NCBI RefSeq assembly: GCF_024599795.1
Contig: NZ_CP102246.1
Location: 1,302,001-1,366,000, forward strand
Direction: 5' to 3'
Length of the DNA stretch: 64,000 nucleotides
Origin: Enterobacter cloacae complex sp. R_G8
GTDB taxonomy: Bacteria > Pseudomonadota > Gammaproteobacteria > Enterobacterales > Enterobacteriaceae
Shown: piece after piece, positions 30,061 through 38,040 of the stretch
Numbering within the stretch: the stretch's first letter is position 1
Layout: every line of letters starts with the position of its first letter
Translations under genes and position numbers: made by a program
Notes under the pieces: model-generated
Database searches by the model: none
Told to the model about the DNA's origin: nothing
What the model saw: only the letters and a program-made list of their open reading frames with translations

Positions 30061-30378
30061 ATTACGGCTCCGGGTTGCCATCAGTTTTGAACATATTTTA
30101 ACAGCGGCGCAACAACGCATTTGACGGCGGTCACAGTTCTGATGTTTAGCTACAGGCCTTGTTATGCAAGGCTTCTTTGGTCATAAGCAAAATGCCGTGA
30201 ATGGCCTGAAATAACGCTTACCCATAAGAAAAAGGTTGCACAGACGCACGTTTTAGCTGAACCGTTGAATTTAACTCAACAATGAATTGACTGTCGATGA
30301 ATGATTTTTAAGCGGATTCTTTTCTGAAAGGGCTGTTGCTATTCTCAGGTCATCAGCAACACACCATCGGGAGTCTGT
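30061..30378. other. yahB-yahD divergent control region
   Basis: 318 bp without a gene. Contains the LysR-type dyad at 30264-30280 and the candidate promoter just after it. Confidence 0.65.
30264..30292 (+). promoter_or_regulatory. Candidate LysR operator and -35 for yahD
   Basis: GTTGAATTTAACTCAAC (30264-30280) has GTTGA / TCAAC arms and an internal T-N11-A, the LTTR pattern. TTGACT (30287-30292) follows 7 bases later, with no good -10 at the right distance, as expected for an activator-dependent promoter. Confidence 0.4.
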
Positions 30379-30984
30379 ATGTCTGCGAATGAACTCGTGA
30401 CGGAATTTTTACTGGCGGCAGAGCAGGGTAATGTCGACGCGCTAAAAGCCTGCCTTGAGAAAGGTGTCGATATTAATGCCACCAATCGTCAGAAAAGAAC
30501 CGCCATTGTTATTGCCAGCCTGAAAAAACATTACCCCTGTGTCGCGTTATTAATTGACGCCGGTGCGGATATCGATAAACAGGACCAGACCTGTTTTAAC
30601 CCCTTCCTGATCAGCTGCCTGACCAATGATTTAACCCTGCTGCGGCTTGTTCTGCCCGCCAACCCGGATCTTGAGCGTCTGACGCGCTTCGGCGGGGTGG
30701 GAATTACGCCCGCCAGTGAGAAAGGGCATGTGGAGATTGTCCGCGAGCTGCTGGAAAAGACCGATATCAACGTTAATCACACCAACTTTGTCGGCTGGAC
30801 GCCGCTGCTGGAAGCTATCGTCCTGAATGACGGCGGCCCGAAACAGCAGGCGATCGTGAAGCTGCTGCTGGACCACGGTGCGAATCCGCACATGACCGAT
30901 AAATACGGTAAAACCCCGCTCGAACTGGCGCGGGAAAAAGGCTACCACGCGATAGCTGACCTGCTGCTGGCGGCGGGTGCGTAA
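30379..30984 (+). CDS. yahD: Ankyrin-repeat protein YahD
   Basis: 201-aa cytoplasmic protein, the length of E. coli YahD. It is made almost wholly of five ankyrin repeats; clear units are AAEQGNVDALKACLEKGVDINA, RTAIVIASLKKHYPCVALLIDAGADIDK, GVGITPASEKGHVEIVRELLEK, GWTPLLEAI...AIVKLLLDHGANPH and GKTPLELAREKGYHAIADLLLAAG. No signal peptide. Ankyrin repeats bind other proteins; no partner is known. Ribosome site GGGAG. It is 106 bases upstream of yahF, but a hairpin lies between, so it may be a separate leader gene of the locus. Confidence 0.9.
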   Translation: MSANELVTEFLLAAEQGNVDALKACLEKGVDINATNRQKRTAIVIASLKKHYPCVALLIDAGADIDKQDQTCFNPFLISCLTNDLTLLRLVLPANPDLERLTRFGGVGITPASEKGHVEIVRELLEKTDINVNHTNFVGWTPLLEAIVLNDGGPKQQAIVKLLLDHGANPHMTDKYGKTPLELAREKGYHAIADLLLAAGA

Positions 30985-30991
30985 TTTATTC

Positions 30992-31014
30992 GGCCAGCCT
31001 GTTTCCGGCTGGCC
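30992..31014 (+). terminator. Hairpin between yahD and yahF
   Basis: GGCCAGCC / GGCTGGCC perfect 8-bp stem with a TGTTTCC loop, then CTCATTTC. It may reduce readthrough from yahD into the yahF operon. Confidence 0.6.
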
Positions 31015-31090
31015 CTCATTTCAAACGTATTTTTCCGACGTGCATTTTGCACGACGGCGGCCCCCTTTTATCCGCATTCAGGAGAAAATA

Positions 31091-32632
31091 ATGCCCACAA
31101 AAATCGTGATTAAAAAGAACACGTATTTTGACTCCGTCTCATTAATGTCCGTTTCCACCAAAGCCAATAAATTGCCAGGCGTTGAGCAGGCGTTTGTGGC
31201 GATGGCGACGGAGATGAATAAAGGTGTATTAAAAAATCTCGGGTTGTTAACGCCAGAATTAGAGGATGCGAAAAACGGCGATCTGATGATCGTCATTAAA
31301 GGCGACGCGGCTAATGATGAAACCCTGGCGGCGATTGAAGCGTTATTCACCCGAAAAGAGCGCGAGGGCAACCATGAAGCACGCTACGCGACTCTGGCCA
31401 GCGCGAAAGCCCACCGTCCCGACAGCAACCTGGCGGTGATTTCAGTAAACGGCATGTTTGCGGCACGCGAAGCGCGCAAGGCGCTGGAAAACGATCTCAA
31501 CGTGATGCTCTTTTCCGATAACGTATCCCTCGACGATGAGCTGGCGCTCAAGCAGCTGGCGCACCAGAAAGGGCTGCTGATGATGGGGCCAGACTGCGGC
31601 ACTGCCATTATCAACGGCGCAGGACTGTGCTTTGCTAACGCGGTGCGCCGCGGCTCGATTGGCATCGTCGGCGCTTCCGGCACCGGCAGCCAGGAGCTGA
31701 GCGTGCGCATTCATGAATTTGGTGGCGGCGTGTCGCAGCTGATAGGCACCGGCGGGCGCGATCTCAGTGAAAAGATCGGCGGTCTGATGATGCTCGACGC
31801 CATCGACATGCTGGAGGCCGACGATGCCACCCAGGTCATCGTGCTGATCTCCAAACCGCCTGCACCCGCGGTGGCAGAAAAAGTGCTGGCGCGCGCCCGG
31901 GCCTGCCGCAAACCGGTCATCGCCTGTTTCCTTGGCCGCAACGAACCGCCCGCCGATGAAGACGGCCTGCAGTTTGCCCGCGGCACCAAAGAGGCGGCCC
32001 TGAAGGCCGTGCTGCTCACCGGTATCAACAAAGCGTCCCTTGACCTGCATCCGCTCAACTGGCCCCTGATTGAAGCGGTGCGCGCCCGTCTCACTCCGCA
32101 GCAGAAATACATTCGCGGTCTGTTCTGTGGCGGCACTCTGTGTGATGAAGCCATGTTCGCCGCGCTTGAGAAGTACGACGACGTCTACAGCAACATTCAG
32201 CCCGATCCGGCGAAACGCCTGCGCGACATTAACGTCAGTCAGGCTCACACCTTCCTCGATTTTGGGGATGACGATTTCACCAACGGCAAGCCGCACCCGA
32301 TGATCGACCCAACCAACCGCATCAGCCGCCTGCTGCAGGAGGCGCGCGATCCGGAAGTGGGCGTGATTGTTATGGACTTCGTGCTGGGCTTTGGTGCGCA
32401 TGAGGATCCGGTCGGCGTGATGCTCGATGCCATTAAAGAGGCGCAGGCGATTGCGAAAGCCGACAACCGTCCGCTGGAAATTCTCGGCTACGTGCTGGGT
32501 ACCGACCAGGATCCCCAGTCACTGGCGCAGCAGTGTCAGCTTCTGACCGATGCCGGCGTGATCTGGGCCAGCAGCAGTACCAACACCGGATTACTGGCAC
32601 GCGAATTTGTCTGCAAAGGGGAGAACGCCTGA
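31091..32632 (+). CDS. yahF: FdrA-family protein YahF (transcarbamylase subunit)
   Basis: 513-aa protein related to the alpha subunit of succinyl-CoA synthetase/NDP-forming acyl-CoA ligases, in the FdrA/YahF family. Rossmann-type stretches are VISVNGMFAAREARKAL, MMGPDCGTAIINGAGLCFAN and GSIGIVGASGTGSQELSVRIH. The FdrA paralogue is one of three proteins of oxamate transcarbamylase (AllF). ATG 31091 with AGGAG is chosen over an upstream frame start at 30977 because the extra 38 codons cover the hairpin and have no homologue. Its stop shares one base with the yahG start. Confidence 0.9.
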   Translation: MPTKIVIKKNTYFDSVSLMSVSTKANKLPGVEQAFVAMATEMNKGVLKNLGLLTPELEDAKNGDLMIVIKGDAANDETLAAIEALFTRKEREGNHEARYATLASAKAHRPDSNLAVISVNGMFAAREARKALENDLNVMLFSDNVSLDDELALKQLAHQKGLLMMGPDCGTAIINGAGLCFANAVRRGSIGIVGASGTGSQELSVRIHEFGGGVSQLIGTGGRDLSEKIGGLMMLDAIDMLEADDATQVIVLISKPPAPAVAEKVLARARACRKPVIACFLGRNEPPADEDGLQFARGTKEAALKAVLLTGINKASLDLHPLNWPLIEAVRARLTPQQKYIRGLFCGGTLCDEAMFAALEKYDDVYSNIQPDPAKRLRDINVSQAHTFLDFGDDDFTNGKPHPMIDPTNRISRLLQEARDPEVGVIVMDFVLGFGAHEDPVGVMLDAIKEAQAIAKADNRPLEILGYVLGTDQDPQSLAQQCQLLTDAGVIWASSSTNTGLLAREFVCKGENA

Positions 32633-34047
32633 TGACCACCTTATTCAACCAACCGCTGAACGTCATTAACGTCGGTATTGCGCTGTTCAGTGATGATCTT
32701 AAAAAACAGCACGTCCCCGTTACCCAACTCGACTGGGCACCGCCGGGGCAGGGCAATATGCAGGTCGTCGACGCGCTCGACCAGCTGGCCGCGGAGCCGC
32801 TGGCAGCGAAGATCGCCGCCGCCAACAAGATTGCGCTGGAGCGCATCATTCAGTCCCACCCGGTGCTGGTGGGGTACGACCAGGCGATTAACGTTGTGCC
32901 GGGGATGACCCGTACCACCATTCTGCATGCCGGTCCTCCGGTGAGCTGGGAAAATATGTGTGGCGCGATGAAAGGCGCTGTCACCGGCGCGCTGGTGTTT
33001 GAAGGGCTGGCGGACGATCTGGAGGCGGCGGCAAAGCTGGCGGCTTCAGGCGACATCACCTTCTCGCCGTGCCACGAGCACGACTGCGTGGGCTCGATGG
33101 CAGGCGTCACCTCCGCGTCGATGTTTATGCATATCGTTGAGAACAAAACCTACGGCAACCGTGCCTATACCAACCTCAGCGAGCAGATGGCGAAGATCCT
33201 GCGCATGGGCGCCAACGATCAGAGTGTTATCGACCGTCTGAACTGGATGCGCGACGTGCTCGGCCCAATGCTGCGCGACGCTATGAAGATTATCGGCGAA
33301 ATCGATCTGCGCCTGATGCTGGCCCAGGCGCTGCACATGGGTGACGAATGCCACAACCGCAACAACGCGGGCACCACGCTGCTGATCCAGGCACTGACGC
33401 CGGGGCTGATTCAGGCGGGTTACCCGGTGGCGCAGCAGCGCGAGGTGTTTGAGTTTGTCGCCAGCAGCGACTACTTCTCCGGCCCGACGTGGATGGCGAT
33501 GTGTAAAGCCGCGCTGGACGCCGCCCACGGCATTGAGTACAGCACGGTGGTCACCACCATGGCGCGTAATGGCTATGAGTTTGGTCTGCGCGTCTCTGGC
33601 CTGCCAGGACAGTGGTTCACCGGCCCGGCGCAGCAGGTGATTGGCCCGATGTTCGCGGGTTACAAGCCGGAAGACTCCGGGCTGGATATCGGCGACAGCG
33701 CCATCACGGAAACCTACGGTATCGGCGGCTTTGCGATGGCGACGGCCCCGGCGATTGTCGCGCTGGTGGGCGGCACGGTGGAAGAGGCCATCGACTTCTC
33801 CCGCCAGATGCGCGAAATCACCCTCGGTGAAAACCCGAACGTCACCATTCCGCTGCTGTCGTTTATGGGGATTCCAACCGCCATCGACATCACCAAAGTC
33901 GCGGGCAGCGGCATTCTGCCGGTGATTAACACCGCCATTGCCCACAAAGACGCGGGCATCGGCATGATTGGGGCGGGCATCGTTCACCCGCCGTTTAGCT
34001 GTTTTGAAAAGGCGCTGTTGACCTTCCGCGATCGCTACTTTTTATAA
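32632..34047 (+). CDS. yahG: DUF1116 protein YahG (transcarbamylase subunit)
   Basis: 471-aa DUF1116 protein of the YlbE/YahG type; YlbE (AllG) is a subunit of oxamate transcarbamylase in E. coli. Noted conserved stretches are PVSWENMCGAMKGAVTGALVFEG, FSPCHEHDCVGSMAGVTSASMFMH and HMGDECHNRNNAGTTLLIQAL; the Cys/His-rich CHEHDC could bind metal or substrate. ATG overlaps the yahF stop by one base (TGATG) with GGGGAG upstream. Substrate is not shown by sequence. Confidence 0.9.
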   Translation: MTTLFNQPLNVINVGIALFSDDLKKQHVPVTQLDWAPPGQGNMQVVDALDQLAAEPLAAKIAAANKIALERIIQSHPVLVGYDQAINVVPGMTRTTILHAGPPVSWENMCGAMKGAVTGALVFEGLADDLEAAAKLAASGDITFSPCHEHDCVGSMAGVTSASMFMHIVENKTYGNRAYTNLSEQMAKILRMGANDQSVIDRLNWMRDVLGPMLRDAMKIIGEIDLRLMLAQALHMGDECHNRNNAGTTLLIQALTPGLIQAGYPVAQQREVFEFVASSDYFSGPTWMAMCKAALDAAHGIEYSTVVTTMARNGYEFGLRVSGLPGQWFTGPAQQVIGPMFAGYKPEDSGLDIGDSAITETYGIGGFAMATAPAIVALVGGTVEEAIDFSRQMREITLGENPNVTIPLLSFMGIPTAIDITKVAGSGILPVINTAIAHKDAGIGMIGAGIVHPPFSCFEKALLTFRDRYFL

Positions 34048-34058
34048 GGCAAGCATCC

Positions 34059-35612
34059 ATGAAAAACATGAAACTGGAGTGGAAAAGAGGTGACTGGGCG
34101 GCATATTTCGGGTTGATGACCAACAACCTGACCAATTTGCTGACCATGATGGGGTTGCTCATTTTTGTCGTCGGCATCCCGAAGGAGATTGTTTATGGAC
34201 GCATCGCGCCGGCCTTCGGGCTGGCGGTGCTGGTGGCGAGCGTCTGCTACGCGTGGTTTGGCCTGCAAATGGCGCGTGCCACCGGACGAACGGACGTGAC
34301 TGCGCTACCGTCTGGCCCGAGCGCGCCGTCGATTTTTACCGTCACCTTTCTGGTCTTAATGCCGGTCTACCAGCAAACCGGTGACGCGGATTTTGCCATC
34401 CAGATTGGTCTGGTGTGGTGCTTTGTCGAGGCGATGATTCTGGCGGGCGGCTCCTTCCTCGGGGAGACCATCCGCAAGATGATCCCGCGAACCGTGCTGC
34501 TCTCGTGTCTGTCGGGCCTGGGCCTGCTGCTGCTGGCGATGAACCCGATGCTGCAGGCGTTTGAAGCGCCCACCGTGTCGTTCATCGTGCTGCTGCTGAT
34601 CTTCATTAACTGGTTTGGCAAAAAACCGATCTTCGCCAGGATCCCGACCGGTCTGCTGTTGTTGATTGCTGGCACGGTGTTAGCGTGGATCTCCGGCCTG
34701 CAAAGCCCGGAGGCAATTAAAGCCTCGATGTCCTCTTTCGGCTTTAACCCGCCCGAAGTCCATGTAGAAGGTTTCCTGCAGGGCTTGCCGCACGCGCTGC
34801 CGTATCTGGCGTCTGCCGTGCCGCTGGGGCTGGCGAACTACATCTTTGACCTGGAAAACATTGAAAGCGCCCACGCGGCGGGGGACGAGTACCCGACCCG
34901 CAAGGTAATGCTGGCGAACGGCCTGGCCTCCATGCTCGGCTGCCTGATGGGCAATCCGTTCCCGGTGACGGTCTACGTGGGTCATGCAGGCTGGAAAGCG
35001 ATGGGCGCCAGCATCGGCTACACGCTGGCCTCCGGCGTGACCATGTTTATCGTGCCGCTGTTCGGACTGGGGGCGTTTATGCTGGCCATCATTCCGATGA
35101 CCGCCATCGTGCCGATCCTGGTGTTTATCGGCGTTGTCACCGCCAACCAGGTGGTGAGGGAAACGCCCAAAGTGGAGGTGCCCGTGATTTTCATCTGCCT
35201 GTTCCCGTGGATCGCCAACTGGGCGCTGACCATGATGAACAGCGTGATGGGCGCGGCGGGCACTAACGCGACGAAAATCGGCACTGACGTGCTGCACAGT
35301 AAAGGGATCTACTACGAAGGGTTGGTGCATCTGGGCAGCGGCGCACCGCTCGCCAGCATGCTGTGGGGGTGTATCGCCATCTTCGCCATCATCAACAAAC
35401 CGCTGCGCGGGGCCGTTGCCGCCGCCGGTGGCGCGCTGCTGGCGCTGTTTGGCGTGATCCACGCCCCGGTGGTGGGCTTTGCCGAAGGCAGTTCGCTGAT
35501 GTTCGTGACCGCGTATCTGATGATGGGCGGCATGTTTGTGGTGAAGCATGTTCTCGACAGCCGGGAAGTGGCGAGCGCTGAGCCGGGTACTGTTGCGAAG
35601 GAAAACGTATGA
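34059..35612 (+). CDS. NCS2-like nucleobase/ureide permease
   Basis: 517-aa membrane protein with 12 or more hydrophobic segments. It resembles the xanthine/uracil permease (NCS2/AzgA) fold: TALPSGPSAPSIFTV early in the protein, and GNPFPVTVYVGHAGWKAMGAS in the position of the family's second half-helix. It lies 11 bases after yahG and its stop overlaps yahI (ATGA), so it is a true operon member. I do not recall a counterpart at this site in the E. coli K-12 yah cluster. It probably imports the compound that the operon degrades, plausibly a purine- or pyrimidine-derived ureide. Confidence 0.85.
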   Translation: MKNMKLEWKRGDWAAYFGLMTNNLTNLLTMMGLLIFVVGIPKEIVYGRIAPAFGLAVLVASVCYAWFGLQMARATGRTDVTALPSGPSAPSIFTVTFLVLMPVYQQTGDADFAIQIGLVWCFVEAMILAGGSFLGETIRKMIPRTVLLSCLSGLGLLLLAMNPMLQAFEAPTVSFIVLLLIFINWFGKKPIFARIPTGLLLLIAGTVLAWISGLQSPEAIKASMSSFGFNPPEVHVEGFLQGLPHALPYLASAVPLGLANYIFDLENIESAHAAGDEYPTRKVMLANGLASMLGCLMGNPFPVTVYVGHAGWKAMGASIGYTLASGVTMFIVPLFGLGAFMLAIIPMTAIVPILVFIGVVTANQVVRETPKVEVPVIFICLFPWIANWALTMMNSVMGAAGTNATKIGTDVLHSKGIYYEGLVHLGSGAPLASMLWGCIAIFAIINKPLRGAVAAAGGALLALFGVIHAPVVGFAEGSSLMFVTAYLMMGGMFVVKHVLDSREVASAEPGTVAKENV

Positions 35613-36565
35613 AAGAGCTTATGGTCGTCGCCATTGGCGGCAATAGCATTATCAAAGACAACGCCAGCCAGTCGGTAGAGCATCAGGCGCAGGCGGTTAA
35701 AGCGGTGGCAGAGTCGGTGCTGGAGATGCTGGCATCCGACTATGACATTGTGCTCACGCACGGCAACGGCCCCCAGGTGGGGCTGGATCTGCGCCGCGCC
35801 GAAATTGCCCACGAGCGGGAGGGACTGCCGCTCACGCCGCTGGCCAACTGCGTGGCGGATACGCAGGGTGGTATCGGCTACCTGATCCAGCAGGCGCTTA
35901 ACAACCGCCTGGCCGCGCGCGGTGAGCAAAAAGCGGTCACGGTCGTCACGCAGGTAGAGGTGGATAAAAACGATCCCGGCTTTACGCACCCGACGAAACC
36001 GATCGGCGCGTTCTTCAGCGAGGCGCAGCGGGATGAACTACAAATCGCCCATCCGGACTGGCATTTCGTAGAAGACTCCGGTCGGGGCTATCGCCGCGTG
36101 GTGGCCTCACCCCAGCCGCTGCGGATTGTCGAATCGGAGGCCATCAAAACCCTGACACAAAAAGGCTTTGTGGTGATCGGCGCGGGTGGCGGCGGGATCC
36201 CCGTTGTGCGCTCGGCGCAGGGCGATTACCAGAGCGTTGATGCGGTGATTGATAAAGATCTCTCCACCGCGCTGCTGGCGCGCGAGATCCGTGCCGACGT
36301 GCTGGTGATCACCACCGGGGTCGAAAAAGTGTGCATCCACTTTGGCAAGCCGAACCAGCAGGCGCTGGACACGGTGAGCGTGGCGCAGATGACCCGTTAC
36401 AAAGACGAGGGCCATTTCCCGGCGGGCAGCATGCTGCCCAAAATCGTCGCCTCGCTGGCGTTTTTACACCACGGCGGCAAGCGCGTGATCATCACCTCGC
36501 CAGACTGCCTGCCCGCCGCGCTGCGCGGGGAAACCGGTACCCATATTGTTAATGAAGGAAGATAA
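35609..36565 (+). CDS. yahI: Carbamate kinase YahI (ArcC family)
   Basis: 318-aa amino-acid kinase fold enzyme: carbamoyl phosphate + ADP to ATP, CO2 and NH3. Seen are the phosphate loop VAIGGNSII, LTHGNGPQVG, the insertion region with FVEDSGRGYRRVVASPQP, and GAGGGGIPVV / VIDKDLSTALLA. It corresponds to E. coli YahI. Its presence right after YahF/YahG supports their making carbamoyl phosphate, from which this enzyme recovers ATP. Start overlaps the permease stop by 4 bases. Confidence 0.93.
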   Translation: MKELMVVAIGGNSIIKDNASQSVEHQAQAVKAVAESVLEMLASDYDIVLTHGNGPQVGLDLRRAEIAHEREGLPLTPLANCVADTQGGIGYLIQQALNNRLAARGEQKAVTVVTQVEVDKNDPGFTHPTKPIGAFFSEAQRDELQIAHPDWHFVEDSGRGYRRVVASPQPLRIVESEAIKTLTQKGFVVIGAGGGGIPVVRSAQGDYQSVDAVIDKDLSTALLAREIRADVLVITTGVEKVCIHFGKPNQQALDTVSVAQMTRYKDEGHFPAGSMLPKIVASLAFLHHGGKRVIITSPDCLPAALRGETGTHIVNEGR

Positions 36566-36566
36566 G

Positions 36567-37946
36567 ATGAGTGAAAATAAAAGCCGCCGTGAATTCATCA
36601 GCCAGAGCGGCAAAATGGTCACCGCCTGTGCGCTGTTTGGCGCGACCGGTTCCGTCGCGTATGCTGCCGATTCCGCAAAGCCAACCTGCGAGACGGGCAA
36701 ACCGATGAACATCACCGCTAAACACTACTACCTGGACAACGTGCTGCTGGAGGCCGGATTTAACGTCGACGGCGGCGTGGCGACGAGCACCCGCACCGAG
36801 CTGAAAACGCTGGAGATCAAAGACGGGAAAATTGTCGCCCTGCGTGATAACAAAAATCACGCGGACGCCACCCTGCCGCACTATGACGCGGGCGGCAAGC
36901 TGATGCTCCCGGCGATGCGCGATATGCACATTCACCTGGATAAAACCTTCTACGGCGGTCCGTGGCGTTCGCTCAACCGCCCGGCGGGTACCACCATTCA
37001 GGATATGATCCGCCTTGAGCAGAAGCTGCTCCCCGAACTCCAGCCTTATACCCAGGAGCGCGCCGAAAAGCTGATCGATCTGATCCAGTCGAAAGGCTCC
37101 ACCATCGCCCGCAGCCACTGCAATATTGAGCCGGTCTCGGGCCTGAAGAATCTGGAGAACCTGCAGGCGGTGCTGGCGCGCCGCAAGCCCGGATTTGACT
37201 GCGAGATCGTGGCGTTTCCACAGCACGGCCTGCTGCTGTCGAATTCCGAACAGCTGATGCGCGAGGCGATGCAGGCCGGGGCGCACTACGTGGGCGGGCT
37301 GGATCCCACCAACGTTGACGGGGCGATGGAGAAATCTCTCGACACCATGTTCCAGATTGCGCTGGATTACGACAAAGGGGTGGATATTCACCTGCACGAA
37401 ACCAGCCCGGCGGGTGTGGCGGCGGTGAACTACATGGTCGAAACCGTGGAGAAAACCCCGCAACTGAAGGGCAAACTGACCATCAGCCACGCCTTTGCGC
37501 TGGCCACGCTCAACGAGCAACAGGTGGATGAGATTGCCACCCGCATGGCGGCGCAGCAGGTGACTATCGCCTCCACCGTACCCATCGGCACTCTGCATAT
37601 GCCGCTGAAGCAACTGCGTGAGAAGGGCGTGTTCGTGATGACGGGGACCGACAGCGTGATCGACCACTGGTCACCGTACGGTTTAGGGGACATGCTGGAA
37701 AAAGCGAATCTCTACGCCCAGCTCTATATCCGCCCTAATGAGCAGACGCTGTCCCGCGCTTTAGGTATCGCGACCGGTGACGTGCTGCCGCTGAACGACA
37801 AAGGTGAATGCGTCTGGCCGAAAGTGCAGGACGACGCCAGCTTTGTGCTGGTGGACGCCTCCTGTTCCGCCGAGGCGGTGGCGCGCATATCTCCACGCAC
37901 CGCGACCTTCCATAAGGGGAACCTTGTGTGGGGCTCTGTGGGTTGA
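36567..37946 (+). CDS. yahJ: Tat-exported amidohydrolase YahJ
   Basis: 459-aa amidohydrolase-superfamily enzyme of the cytosine deaminase-like group. Metal ligands are seen in MHIHLDKTF (His121, His123), HLHET (His275/277), SHAF (His308) and GTDSVIDHW (Asp362). The N-terminus carries a twin-arginine signal, S6-RREFIS, a hydrophobic stretch ending about AYA33, so the folded metalloprotein should act in the periplasm. One base after yahI, with AAGGAAG before the ATG. Orthologue of E. coli YahJ. It may hydrolyse a ring or amide outside the cytoplasm to yield the ureide the permease imports (inference). Confidence 0.9.
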   Translation: MSENKSRREFISQSGKMVTACALFGATGSVAYAADSAKPTCETGKPMNITAKHYYLDNVLLEAGFNVDGGVATSTRTELKTLEIKDGKIVALRDNKNHADATLPHYDAGGKLMLPAMRDMHIHLDKTFYGGPWRSLNRPAGTTIQDMIRLEQKLLPELQPYTQERAEKLIDLIQSKGSTIARSHCNIEPVSGLKNLENLQAVLARRKPGFDCEIVAFPQHGLLLSNSEQLMREAMQAGAHYVGGLDPTNVDGAMEKSLDTMFQIALDYDKGVDIHLHETSPAGVAAVNYMVETVEKTPQLKGKLTISHAFALATLNEQQVDEIATRMAAQQVTIASTVPIGTLHMPLKQLREKGVFVMTGTDSVIDHWSPYGLGDMLEKANLYAQLYIRPNEQTLSRALGIATGDVLPLNDKGECVWPKVQDDASFVLVDASCSAEAVARISPRTATFHKGNLVWGSVG

Positions 37947-37957
37947 CGTGCATTTCT

Positions 37958-37990
37958 CCCTCTCCCTGTGGGAGAGGGTTGGGGTGAGGG
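37958..37990. repeat. Dispersed palindromic repeat, copy C
   Basis: Same element as copies A, B and D in inverted orientation: CCCTCTCCC-TGT-GGGAGAGGG then TTGGGGTGAGGG, 11 bases after yahJ. Likely 3' end of the yah operon. Confidence 0.82.
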
Positions 37991-38010
37991 CATCAGGCCG
38001 CACTTTTGTA

Positions 38011-38040
38011 CGTCGGGTAAGGCGACGCCGCCACCCGACG
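38011..38040. repeat. REP-like palindrome
   Basis: CGTCGGGTAAGGCGACGCCG followed by CCACCCGACG: CGTCGGGT / ACCCGACG arms around GGCG-rich centre, a classical REP layout. It ends exactly where the convergent LysR gene stops. Confidence 0.75.

Noticed and set aside
30977..31090. N-terminal extension of YahF from an upstream start
   Set aside because: The 38 extra residues translate the yahD-yahF hairpin region and are unlike the family; ATG 31091 has a good AGGAG.
32533..32631. N-terminal extension of YahG
   Set aside because: It is out-of-frame translation of the end of yahF; the ATG overlapping the yahF stop has a ribosome site and the family N-terminus.
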